64,000 nucleotides of DNA from Chitinophagaceae bacterium UBA1931. Its GTDB lineage: Bacteria; Bacteroidota; Bacteroidia; Chitinophagales; Chitinophagaceae. The position numbers and the translations under genes are program-made. Positions 27,134-35,771 of the stretch are shown here, piece by piece. The stretch is from NCBI GenBank assembly GCA_002337125.1, contig DDFJ01000001.1, forward strand, positions 682,001 through 746,000. Reading direction: 5' to 3'. Within the stretch, counting starts at the first letter, position 1. Every line of letters starts with the position of its first letter. The notes under the pieces were generated by a model, which was given only the letters and a program-made list of their open reading frames with translations, was not told the DNA's origin and ran no database searches.

Positions 27134-27796
27134 ATGAAAAGAGTATTCTCAATCCTTATACTTTGTTTTTTATCGGCATCATTGTTTGCTCAAAATGTAT
27201 TGCCTTTAAAAGAATGGAGTTATTCTGCAAGCAAACCTATTATCTTTTACATCAGCGGGGATGGTGGTTTTAATAATTTTTCAACTTCACTTTGTACACA
27301 ACTCAATCAGTCGGGTTATGCAGTAACAGCACTGAATGCGAAATCATGGTTTTGGGATAAAAAAACACCAGAGCTCACCACTTCACAAATTGCTACTTAT
27401 CTAAAAACAAAACTGGAAGAAAATACAAACAGGCAGATTGTTTTAATTGGTTATTCGTTTGGTGCAGATGTGATGCCTTTTATTGTAAACAGGCTTCCAA
27501 ACGATCTTAAACAAAAATTGTCAAGTGTAATTATGCTTTCGCCATCTTCATCAACCGACTTTGAAATTCATTTGTCGGATATGTGGGGCTCAAATAAAAA
27601 AAGAAGCATGGATGTGTTATCTGAAATAAACAAGATGGGCACCCAAAAAACAACCATACTTTTTGGAGAAGATGATATTTCGTTTACAGCTGAACAGATT
27701 TTGCTGAAAAATTTTTCAAGACTTGTACTTCCGGGTGGTCATTCGTTTGAAGGTAATACAGCCGAACTGGTAAAGAAGATTGTTAAACTTTTATAA
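27134..27796 (+). CDS. VirJ/AcvB-type serine hydrolase, probably periplasmic
   Basis: A 220-residue alpha/beta hydrolase with a signal peptide (SASLFAQ). VirJ-family signs are YISGDGGFNNF after the first strand, the WFWDKKTPE stretch, and nucleophile Ser108 in LIGYSFGADVMPF. An acidic residue in FGEDD and His in LPGGHSF complete a plausible triad. AcvB of Agrobacterium hydrolyses lysyl-phosphatidylglycerol and is encoded beside the synthase LpiA, so placement right after MprF supports the same job here. This is a single-domain form like VirJ. The frame opens at TTG 27113, but ATG 27134 fits the signal peptide. Its stop codon overlaps the next start. Confidence 0.85.
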   Translation: MKRVFSILILCFLSASLFAQNVLPLKEWSYSASKPIIFYISGDGGFNNFSTSLCTQLNQSGYAVTALNAKSWFWDKKTPELTTSQIATYLKTKLEENTNRQIVLIGYSFGADVMPFIVNRLPNDLKQKLSSVIMLSPSSSTDFEIHLSDMWGSNKKRSMDVLSEINKMGTQKTTILFGEDDISFTAEQILLKNFSRLVLPGGHSFEGNTAELVKKIVKLL

Positions 27797-28770
27797 TGCA
27801 GAAATGTTTCCTGATAATCGTTGTATGGTTTTCCCTGGTATGCAGTTCATCAGCAAGTGCACAGCAAATGAAAAGGGATTCTGCCTATATAAAGCCTTTC
27901 GAAAAACAAAATGTAATTGAACTATTTCCCGGTATTTATCATACAAAATTTGATTTTACGAATCCCGGCAGCAGGGGAGGTGGTTTTAAAATGGTTGCCA
28001 ACAGCAGTGGGTATGCCGGTTTCTTTTTTAACTACAAATGGCTTTCAGTTGAAAACTCATTTGCAGTACCCGGTACTTATCTTGATAAACAAACAAAGCT
28101 TAAATATAATTCACTTCATTTTCAGTTTTATACCGGGCCGTTTATGATAAGACCGTATTATAATTCATACAATGGATTGTTGATTCCTTACAATCGTAAC
28201 AGGTATACAGCTGACAGAAATATTCTGTTTAAAGAAGCCGGCACTGAATTGTTGTGGTGTTCAAATGCAAGTCGTTTTTCGTTGAGGGAAGCAAATGCAT
28301 TTTCTGAGCAACAATTAAAAAGCGCTGGTGGTTTTATTGTCAAAGCAACACCGTTATGGCAGCAACTGCAACTTAAAAATACAGATGGCAGCACTATAAC
28401 AGATGTACCAACTTCAAAACTCTTTTCTACATCACCACGATGGATTTCACTTACAGCAAGGGTTGGCTATAATTACAGCTTTGTTTTTTCAAATGGTAAA
28501 TGGACGGTTTCTCCTGCTGTTTTAGTGGGGAAGGGAGTGTTGAAAGAACTGAATCAGCATACCAGTAAATTCAGTTCTGTTTCAGGCATTCAATCATGGA
28601 TAAATACCGGTTACAACGGAGCTGCTTATTATGTTTATTTTTCTGCAGCTGTTGATGATCTTCAAACCAATCTTATATTAAAAAATATGCATCAGTTAAA
28701 TACTGATTTTTCTGTAACAGCAGGACTCAGGTTTGCAAATGCAAAACATAAACTTCTTGGAATTTTATAA
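27796..28770 (+). CDS. DUF4421-like outer-membrane protein
   Basis: A 324-residue protein with a signal peptide (SSSASAQ) and many amphipathic beta-strands. The blocks GYAGFFFNYKWLSVENSFAV and the RPYYNSYNGLL region resemble DUF4421, a Bacteroidota family thought to be outer-membrane barrels. Its ATG overlaps the stop of the VirJ-like gene by one base, so the two are probably translationally coupled and the protein belongs to the MprF operon. Function unknown; a link with envelope lipid is only inferred from the position. Confidence 0.7.
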   Translation: MQKCFLIIVVWFSLVCSSSASAQQMKRDSAYIKPFEKQNVIELFPGIYHTKFDFTNPGSRGGGFKMVANSSGYAGFFFNYKWLSVENSFAVPGTYLDKQTKLKYNSLHFQFYTGPFMIRPYYNSYNGLLIPYNRNRYTADRNILFKEAGTELLWCSNASRFSLREANAFSEQQLKSAGGFIVKATPLWQQLQLKNTDGSTITDVPTSKLFSTSPRWISLTARVGYNYSFVFSNGKWTVSPAVLVGKGVLKELNQHTSKFSSVSGIQSWINTGYNGAAYYVYFSAAVDDLQTNLILKNMHQLNTDFSVTAGLRFANAKHKLLGIL

Positions 28771-28803
28771 CACTGTTTGAAGGTTGTGTGAAATGATAAT
28801 TTG

Positions 28804-28832
28804 TTTGGTACAATTTAATTTCCCTAATTTTA
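28804..28832 (+). promoter_or_regulatory. Possible promoter of the PUL2 sigma factor gene
   Basis: TTTG at 28804-28807, a 17-base spacer, and TAATTTTA at 28825-28832 (7 of 8 positions of TAnnTTTG), 18 bases upstream of the start codon. Confidence 0.4.
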
Positions 28833-28850
28833 TCATGAACGACTGCTTAT

Positions 28851-29450
28851 ATGAAATTTCTGAATAAAGGAAAGGAAGATGTATATCTTCAATTAAAATT
28901 GCGCATAGCTGCAAATGATGAAGCAGCTTTCCGCCAGTTGTTCGATCAGTTGTTTCCCCCGCTTTCACAGTTTGCTTTTTCATTGGTCAAATCAAAAGAT
29001 GCAGCTACCGAAATTGTTGATGAAATCTTCATACGCTTATGGCATAACCGGAAGGAAATAGCTGCCGTTGAAAACCTGAAAGTGTATTTATACAAGGCAG
29101 CTAAAAATGCTTCGCTCAACTATCTTTCACGTACAGCAAAGCGTAATATAGAAGAACCATTTGACGATGTACATGTGCAGTTAATGGATGGTAATAACCC
29201 TGAAAGCCTGATGATCACGAACGAAATTCTGGGTAAAATACGTGAAGCCATTGATGCATTACCTCCCCGCTGTAAAATGATTTTCAAACTTATCAGGGAA
29301 GACGGGCTTAAATACAAAGAAGTGGCAGAAGTGCTCAACATCTCCATTAAAACCGTTGATGCACAAATGGTAATTGCCGTAAACGCCATCAGGGAAAAAC
29401 TGAAATCTTACATGAATCTGCCCTCCAAAAAGATTTTTCAAAAAAAATAG
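28851..29450 (+). CDS. ECF-type RNA polymerase sigma factor (FecI-like)
   Basis: A 199-residue sigma-70 family protein of the extracytoplasmic function type. The sigma-2 region (FRQLFDQLFPPLSQFAFSLV, VDEIFIRLWHNR) and the sigma-4 region (ALPPRCKMIFKLIREDGL, YKEVAEVLNISIKTVDAQM) are both visible. The FecR anti-sigma gene follows after 49 bases, and a SusC with an STN domain comes next, the standard trans-envelope signalling cascade of Bacteroidota. It most likely directs transcription of the PUL2 genes when their glycan is present. Confidence 0.93.
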   Translation: MKFLNKGKEDVYLQLKLRIAANDEAAFRQLFDQLFPPLSQFAFSLVKSKDAATEIVDEIFIRLWHNRKEIAAVENLKVYLYKAAKNASLNYLSRTAKRNIEEPFDDVHVQLMDGNNPESLMITNEILGKIREAIDALPPRCKMIFKLIREDGLKYKEVAEVLNISIKTVDAQMVIAVNAIREKLKSYMNLPSKKIFQKK

Positions 29451-29499
29451 AATTTGTTTAGGGTGAAGTGTTCATTTCTGTGTCTTAGCTATAAGACAT

Positions 29500-30627
29500 A
29501 TGAACATGGCAATCCAACGTATCACAGAACTGTTCGCAAAAAAGCTTTCCGGCGAAGCAACAGAAAATGAGCTTCAGGAACTGGACGAATTCCTGAAAGA
29601 TCATCCTGATGAACAGTATTTACAGGAAATGATCAGTAACTGGTGGAGTTCGGGTCATATAAAAGAAGAGGGAGATAATAAAGAAGATCATTTTCGCTAT
29701 ATCATGCAACGCTCAATCCTGCAAACTGCGGATGAAACGGAGCAGCAACACGCACCTGTTATTTCAATCAGCAAAGGAAAAACCTGGTTACGCATTGCAG
29801 CAGCTGCAGTTGTTACCGGTATTATTTCTTTTGGAGCATGGAAACTTTTTTCAACCAATAAGAACGAATCGCTTGCAGCAAAGCCTGTTCATGAAAATGA
29901 AATAGTTTCAAAGCCGGGCACAAAATCAAAACTGATTTTGCCCGATGGCACACAGGTTTGGCTTAACTCCGACAGTAAACTTGTATATAACAATTCATTC
30001 AACGATTCACTTCGAGAAGTTACACTGGAAGGTGAAGCTTATTTTGATGTGGTGAAGAATGCTAAGAAGCCCTTTATTGTTCACACAACCGGTATTAATA
30101 TCCGTGTGCTTGGTACTGCATTCAACGTAAAATCATATCCGCAGGATGAAACCATTGAAGCAACACTGGTGAGGGGGTTAATTGAAGTGGAGAAAAACAA
30201 TGAACCGCAGTCTTCTAAAATTCTTCTTCATCCCAATGAAAAACTGGTGTTCAATAAAGTAATCAATAAAGTTGATGCAGGTGAAACTGCTGCAAATGAT
30301 AAAACTGCATCTTCTGTAAAATCAACTCTTCCTCAACGCATTTCCATCAGCACTTTACCAACTTCTGTAAAAGACAGTAACCGTATTGAAACATCATGGA
30401 TTTACGGACGTCTTTTGTTTGATGGAGATACGTTTAAAGAACTGGCTGCTAAAATGGAGCGCTGGTACAATGTAAAAATTTCATTTGCTAATAATAAAGT
30501 TGCGAATTACAGGTTTGGCGGATCGTTTGAAAATGAAAATATTGAAGATGCTTTGCATGCATTACAGATGATTCATCCGTTCAATTTCAATATAACTGAG
30601 AATGAAATTATTATTGATAAGAAATGA
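29500..30627 (+). CDS. FecR-family anti-sigma factor
   Basis: A 375-residue single-pass inner-membrane protein. An N-terminal cytosolic part of about 90 residues binds the sigma factor. A membrane helix follows at about residues 95-112 (IAAAAVVTGIISFGAW), then the periplasmic FecR domain (PGTKSKLILPDGTQVWLN, GEAYFDV, VLGTAFNVKSY) and the C-terminal DUF4974 domain (GRLLFDGDTFKELAAKMERW). It holds the sigma factor inactive until the STN domain of the downstream SusC signals glycan uptake. ATG 29506 is an equally possible start. Confidence 0.93.
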   Translation: MNMAIQRITELFAKKLSGEATENELQELDEFLKDHPDEQYLQEMISNWWSSGHIKEEGDNKEDHFRYIMQRSILQTADETEQQHAPVISISKGKTWLRIAAAAVVTGIISFGAWKLFSTNKNESLAAKPVHENEIVSKPGTKSKLILPDGTQVWLNSDSKLVYNNSFNDSLREVTLEGEAYFDVVKNAKKPFIVHTTGINIRVLGTAFNVKSYPQDETIEATLVRGLIEVEKNNEPQSSKILLHPNEKLVFNKVINKVDAGETAANDKTASSVKSTLPQRISISTLPTSVKDSNRIETSWIYGRLLFDGDTFKELAAKMERWYNVKISFANNKVANYRFGGSFENENIEDALHALQMIHPFNFNITENEIIIDKK

Positions 30628-30650
30628 GTCTTAACGACTTAAAATAAAAA

Positions 30651-30727
30651 TCGGGGAAATGCGGCAACATTCCCCGACGAAGGCTGAAACCGAAACTCCC
30701 GGAGATCGGGAAAATCAACGGAGTTTC
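30651..30727 (+). promoter_or_regulatory. Structured leader between fecR and susC
   Basis: Hairpin 1 pairs 30651-30658 with 30670-30677 (8 bp, or 10 bp with one bulge). Hairpin 2 pairs 30692-30699 with 30720-30727 (8 bp) and encloses a short stem (30698-30701 with 30707-30710). The right arm of hairpin 1 could instead pair with 30706-30712, so the two folds exclude one another. No T run follows. This is seen in the sequence; a regulatory role is inferred. Confidence 0.5.
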
Positions 30728-30753
30728 AAATTTTATAACCCAAAACTAAAGGT

Positions 30754-33700
30754 ATGAAAAAAAGTGTACCTCGTGGTAAGCTGCTGCTTTTGCCACACCG
30801 GTCTTTTCTAAAATTGTTTCTCATTATGAAGATGACGTTTGCATTGATTTTGCTTACTGCAATGCAGGTATTTGCAGGGAATGGAAATGCACAGAATGTT
30901 ACATTAAACATGAAACAAGCTGAGATTCCCAAGGTTTTCCGTGCCATTGAAAAACAAAGCCCTTACCGTTTTCTTTACAACTACGATTTGCCTGCTCTGC
31001 AAAAGAAAGTTGACGTGAATGTGAAAGACGTTCCCGTTGTCAACTTACTTAATGAACTGCTTTCTGGTTCCGGCCTTAGTTATAAAATGATGAATGGGGG
31101 ATTGGTTGTTATTGTCTCCGCAAACAATGCTTACGAAAGCAAAAAAGTAACCGGTAAAGTTGTTTCTGAAACCGGCGAAGCAATGGTGGGCGTAAGCATC
31201 CGTGTTAAAGGATCAAACTTTGGAACTGTTACCGATGCAAAAGGATCCTTTACCATTGAAGTTCCCGATGATGCTGTATTAATCATTTCTTATGTTGGAT
31301 ATGAATCGCAGGAAGTTGCCGTAGGAAATGTTGCAAACCTTACAATTAAACTAAAACAATCTGTTAACCAAATGGAACAGGTTGTGGTGGTTGGTTATGG
31401 TACTCAACGCAAGAAAGATGTTACCGGTTCAATTGCTACCTTATCAGCTAAAGACTTGGAGAACAGACCAAACACACAGTTTGGTTACGCTATTGAAGGT
31501 AAGGCTGCAGGTGTACAGGTTATCCGTTCTTCCGGTCAGCCACAGGCTGGTTTTTCTATTCGTGTTCGTGGTACATCATCAATTACTTCAGGCAGTGAAC
31601 CTTTGTATATTGTTGATGGAGTTCCTACACCAAATACAAATGATATTAACCCTGCCGATATTGAAAGTATTACTGTATTAAAAGATGCATCTTCTGCTGC
31701 TATTTATGGTGCAGGTGGTTCAAATGGTGTTGTATTGATTACAACCAAGCGTGGTAAAAATCAAAAACTGAAACTGAATTTTAATACTTCTCTTACCATG
31801 TCAGGTGCGTGGAAGCGGATGGATATGCTGAATGGCACACAGTTTAAAGATCTTGCTACTGAAATGGGCAAAACAACCGACTGGACCAAGTATAACAAAA
31901 ACACAAACTGGCAGGATGAAATTTTCAGAAATGCATTATCACAGAACTACCAGTTATCAGCAACCGGCGGAACGAAGAAAACAAGTTATTATTTGTCTGG
32001 TTCGCTTATTGATCAGAATGGTATTGTACTCAACAACAATTTAAAACGTGCAACCATTAAAGCAAATGTTGATCAGCAAGTCACCAGTTTCTTAAAAGTA
32101 GGAACAAGTCTTGCGTATGATAACTGGAAAGATGTTGATGTGTATGAAAACAACCGCAATGGTGTTATTACACGTTTGTATACAAGCATACCAAATATTG
32201 GAATCTGGGATACAGATAATCCCGGGCAATATGCAAGAAGTCCGTTTATAAATGATCTTGAAAATCCTGTTTCAACTGTTTATGAACCCCAACATTTGTA
32301 CAAGAGCAATCGCATTCATGGAAATGTTTATGCAGAAGCTGAAGTGATCAAAGGTTTAAAACTGAAAAGTTTGTTTGGGTTTGAAAATACAAATGGCAAT
32401 TTCAATTCATTCCAGGATTCAGTTAAAACAAGATATGGAAAATCACAAAAAGGTATAGCAGCTGAAAATACGTACAAGTATAAATATTGGGTTTCTGAAA
32501 ACACAGCGAATTACAATACAAAGATCAATGATCACACTATTGCTTTAATGGGAGGTTTTATTGTTGATCGTGGAATAAATGATAATGTTTATTTATCTGG
32601 TCATGATTTTACAGGTGCAAAAGATAATTCAGTTACTTCTGCCAATGTACAATCACCGGCTATTCCTGATTATACTCAGCGTTCAAAAGTATCTGTTATC
32701 GGAAGGTTCAATTATTCCTACCAAGACAAATACCTGCTTACATCCAATTTCAGGGCTGATGGTTCAGGGCAGTTTTCACCCAAACACAAATGGGGTTACT
32801 TCCCTTCATTCTCTGCAGGATGGAGAATTTCAAAAGAAGATTTCTTCCAGAATGTTTCAGGTATTAATGAATTGAAATTAAGAGTGGGCTGGGGTGTATT
32901 TGGTAACGACAGAGCACGTGCTTATGCATGGTATGGATTAGTTGATACAATGAGCCGTTATTTAATTGGCGGCGAACGTACAGCATTTATCAGTACATCA
33001 CTTGAAAACCAGGATTTGCGTTGGGAACAAACAGCTCAAACAGATATTGGTATTGATATGGGAATCTTAAACAACAGGATTGTTTTCACTGCTGATTATT
33101 ATTACAAGAAAACAAGCGACTTGCTGCTTGAAGTTCCTGTACCAACTTCAACAGGGTTTTCAACTGCATTGCAAAATGCAGGTAGTTTAGAAAACAGAGG
33201 ATTTGAATTTTCAATCAGCACAAAGAATATTGTACACAGCAACCTGAAATGGAATTCAGAATTTAATATTTCAACCAACAAAGGAAAGGTGCTTGATATT
33301 GTTGGTACAACCATCCAGACAGGAACAATTAATCCTGCAGGTACAAGTTTAAATACAGTGATTGTACAAGCTGGTTCTCCATTAGGTTCATTCTACGGAA
33401 GAATTTCACAGGGAGTTGATAAGAACACCGGTAAAATTGTGTTTATGCAGAATGCTGCAAACACCGGCGACAGTATCGGCATTATCGGAAATGCTAATCC
33501 AAAATTCATGTATGGTTTCAGCAACTCGTTTACGATTAGAAACTTTACAATTGATTTATTCTTACAAGGAGTACATGGCAACCAGATATTAAATGCAACA
33601 CGTATTCTTACTGAATCAATGGCATTGCCAATGAACCAGGCTGCAACAGTATTAAAAAGATGGACGAAAGCAGGTGATGTAACTGATATGCCGGGAGTTT

Positions 33701-34011
33701 CTCCATCCGATTGGAGTAACTCAGCCGTATCAACACGCTATGTTGAAGATGGTTCTTACCTGCGTGTAAAAGCGTTGACACTTGGATATTCAATTCCAAT
33801 TGAAAAGAAATCGAAGATCAGCCGCTTTATGGTTTATCTCACAGCAGAAAATCTCTTTACGTTTACGAAGTATTCCGGTTTTGATCCTGAAGTAAGTGCT
33901 TTCAGTGGAAAAGACCAGGGGTCTACAAACCAAAATACCGCACCAGGAGTTGACTACGGAACTTATCCGCAGGCAAGGGAATTTATTCTTGGTTTAAACA
34001 TTTCTTTTTAA
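30754..34011 (+). CDS. SusC/RagA-type TonB-dependent transporter with STN signalling domain
   Basis: A 1085-residue outer-membrane protein. After a signal region (ending FAGNGNAQ) come an STN domain at about residues 48-125 (MKQAEIPKVFRAIEKQSPYR), a carboxypeptidase-like domain at about 130-215 (GKVVSETGEAMVGVSIRVKG), the SusC-specific VVVVGYGTQRKKDVTGS, the plug (IRVRGTSSITSGSEPLYIVDG, SSAAIYGAGGSNGVVLIT), and the barrel ending FILGLNISF. The STN domain signals to the FecR protein two genes upstream. It pairs with the SusD gene 18 bases downstream and imports the PUL2 glycan. Confidence 0.96.
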   Translation: MKKSVPRGKLLLLPHRSFLKLFLIMKMTFALILLTAMQVFAGNGNAQNVTLNMKQAEIPKVFRAIEKQSPYRFLYNYDLPALQKKVDVNVKDVPVVNLLNELLSGSGLSYKMMNGGLVVIVSANNAYESKKVTGKVVSETGEAMVGVSIRVKGSNFGTVTDAKGSFTIEVPDDAVLIISYVGYESQEVAVGNVANLTIKLKQSVNQMEQVVVVGYGTQRKKDVTGSIATLSAKDLENRPNTQFGYAIEGKAAGVQVIRSSGQPQAGFSIRVRGTSSITSGSEPLYIVDGVPTPNTNDINPADIESITVLKDASSAAIYGAGGSNGVVLITTKRGKNQKLKLNFNTSLTMSGAWKRMDMLNGTQFKDLATEMGKTTDWTKYNKNTNWQDEIFRNALSQNYQLSATGGTKKTSYYLSGSLIDQNGIVLNNNLKRATIKANVDQQVTSFLKVGTSLAYDNWKDVDVYENNRNGVITRLYTSIPNIGIWDTDNPGQYARSPFINDLENPVSTVYEPQHLYKSNRIHGNVYAEAEVIKGLKLKSLFGFENTNGNFNSFQDSVKTRYGKSQKGIAAENTYKYKYWVSENTANYNTKINDHTIALMGGFIVDRGINDNVYLSGHDFTGAKDNSVTSANVQSPAIPDYTQRSKVSVIGRFNYSYQDKYLLTSNFRADGSGQFSPKHKWGYFPSFSAGWRISKEDFFQNVSGINELKLRVGWGVFGNDRARAYAWYGLVDTMSRYLIGGERTAFISTSLENQDLRWEQTAQTDIGIDMGILNNRIVFTADYYYKKTSDLLLEVPVPTSTGFSTALQNAGSLENRGFEFSISTKNIVHSNLKWNSEFNISTNKGKVLDIVGTTIQTGTINPAGTSLNTVIVQAGSPLGSFYGRISQGVDKNTGKIVFMQNAANTGDSIGIIGNANPKFMYGFSNSFTIRNFTIDLFLQGVHGNQILNATRILTESMALPMNQAATVLKRWTKAGDVTDMPGVSPSDWSNSAVSTRYVEDGSYLRVKALTLGYSIPIEKKSKISRFMVYLTAENLFTFTKYSGFDPEVSAFSGKDQGSTNQNTAPGVDYGTYPQAREFILGLNISF

Positions 34012-34029
34012 TACTTCAAATCAAACGAA

Positions 34030-35589
34030 ATGAAAAAATATTATTTCTATCTACATTATATTTTGCTGCTACTGGCAATACTTTCGCTCAGTTCATGCAA
34101 AAAATTTCTTGAAGACAAACCAAAAACTTCACTTACCACAGGTAATGCTTACAGTACTGTATCTGATATTGAAAATGCATTAACTGGTGCTTACAATATT
34201 TTTTATGGTTCGGATTATTATCAATGGGAGTATGTAATGTTAAGTGATGTTCGTTCAGACAATGCTTATCCCGGTGGTGGTAATGAAGAAACGTTTTATG
34301 ATTACGACAGGTTTATTCTTCCTGCAAGTAATGATCATAACTATGCCAACTGGCGTGCTTTGTATAAAGGCATTGCAAGGTGTAATATCATTCTGGAAAA
34401 AGTAAATGGTATTAACGATGCTGCATTAACAGCCGAACGTAAAAAGCAAATCATTGGCGAAGCAAGTTTCTTAAGAGCATTTCATTATTTTTCATTGGTA
34501 AAAATGTATGGAGGTGTTCCGCTTGAACTGGAATCAAACTCTGCCGATCCAGGTGTAACACGTAAGTCAAGAGCAACTGAAACAGAAACGTACAACCAGA
34601 TTGTAAAAGATCTTGAAGTGGCATTGGCTAATTTACCTGATAACTTTTCAGGAGCTGCAGGTTCATTAACAGCAAACACACCATCTGTAAATAAAGTACG
34701 GGCAACAAAAGGTGCAACCAATGCTTTACTTGCAAAAGTTTGGGCACAGCGCAGCGACAGAGATTACAACAAAGTACTTCAGTATTGCAATGCAGTTATT
34801 TCAAGTCCGGCAGGTTATTCTTTATTGGGTGACTATTCACAGCTGTTTGATGGAGCACATGATTTTAATTCAGAATCAATTCTTGAAATTCCTTACGAAG
34901 AAGGAAACTGGTCTGCATCAAGCTGGGGCATTCAATTATACCTTGCTCCCGAAGACGGATGGCAGAAATATTGTGTTCCTTCAAAAGACCTTGTTGCCGC
35001 TTATGATGCAGCAGGCGATGCTGTAAGAAAAAATGCAAACATTGTTTTCTGGAATAAAGATGCTAATGGTGATTACATCAGCTGGGCAGACGAAAACTGG
35101 AATCCTTGCCAGGATCCTGATACAAAAATTCCTTTCAATTACAAGCAAAAACATCCGGGAGGATGGGCGAGTGGTGATGATTATTATATGTTGAGACTTG
35201 GCGATATTATTTTATTAAAAGCTGAAGCACAAAATGAATTGGGTAGCACTTCAGCAGCAGCAGCTACTGTTAATCTTATAAGAACAAGGGTTGGTTTAAC
35301 AGGCGTTTCCACATCTTTATCACAGGCCTCAATGCGCACAGCAATTTTAAATGAAAGAAGACTGGAACTTGCATTTGAAGCTCACCGTTGGGATGACCTT
35401 GTAAGAGCTAATGTTGCAACTACAGTTATGCAGGCGTTGAATGAATATACTTACACATGCCAGGGTGGAGTGTTAAGTGCGCCCACAAAAATGGATTATT
35501 CTCATTGCGATAAAAATCATTGGGTATTGCCAATTCCACAATTGGAAATTGATGCCAATCCCAATCTGAAACAAAACGCAGGATATTAA
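34030..35589 (+). CDS. SusD/RagB-type glycan-binding lipoprotein
   Basis: A 519-residue surface lipoprotein (SLSSC, Cys23). SusD blocks are visible: IIGEASFLRAFHYFSLVKMY with GGVPL, DYYMLRLGDIILLKAEAQNE, LNERRLELAFEAHRWDDL, and the terminal PIPQLEIDANPNLKQNAGY. It is the partner of the SusC protein just upstream. A hairpin and a promoter-like sequence follow before the hexosaminidase gene, so that gene may also be transcribed separately. Confidence 0.96.
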   Translation: MKKYYFYLHYILLLLAILSLSSCKKFLEDKPKTSLTTGNAYSTVSDIENALTGAYNIFYGSDYYQWEYVMLSDVRSDNAYPGGGNEETFYDYDRFILPASNDHNYANWRALYKGIARCNIILEKVNGINDAALTAERKKQIIGEASFLRAFHYFSLVKMYGGVPLELESNSADPGVTRKSRATETETYNQIVKDLEVALANLPDNFSGAAGSLTANTPSVNKVRATKGATNALLAKVWAQRSDRDYNKVLQYCNAVISSPAGYSLLGDYSQLFDGAHDFNSESILEIPYEEGNWSASSWGIQLYLAPEDGWQKYCVPSKDLVAAYDAAGDAVRKNANIVFWNKDANGDYISWADENWNPCQDPDTKIPFNYKQKHPGGWASGDDYYMLRLGDIILLKAEAQNELGSTSAAAATVNLIRTRVGLTGVSTSLSQASMRTAILNERRLELAFEAHRWDDLVRANVATTVMQALNEYTYTCQGGVLSAPTKMDYSHCDKNHWVLPIPQLEIDANPNLKQNAGY

Positions 35590-35667
35590 TCAACGAAACG
35601 GATAAGCAGTTTTAATATACCGGTCTTTACCGGAGCCTTTGACACGATTATTGGTTTTGTAGAAAAG

Positions 35668-35695
35668 GTCAACCTGCTCAGATGAGCAGGTTGAC
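35668..35695 (+). terminator. Strong hairpin after PUL2 susD, probable terminator
   Basis: A 12- to 13-bp perfect stem (35668-35679 with 35684-35695) with a 4-base loop. The following T tract is weak (TTATTTGT), so termination may be partial. Confidence 0.6.
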
Positions 35696-35714
35696 TTATT
35701 TGTAAAACATCAAA

Positions 35715-35743
35715 TTGTTATTTCAAAGTATTATGTACATTTC
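35715..35743 (+). promoter_or_regulatory. Possible promoter of the GH20 gene
   Basis: TTG at 35715-35717, an 18-base spacer and TACATTTC at 35736-35743 (7 of 8 positions of the -7 consensus), 28 bases before the start codon at 35772. Confidence 0.4.
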
Positions 35744-35771
35744 CATATCGTTTAAATAAGATTGACAGATC

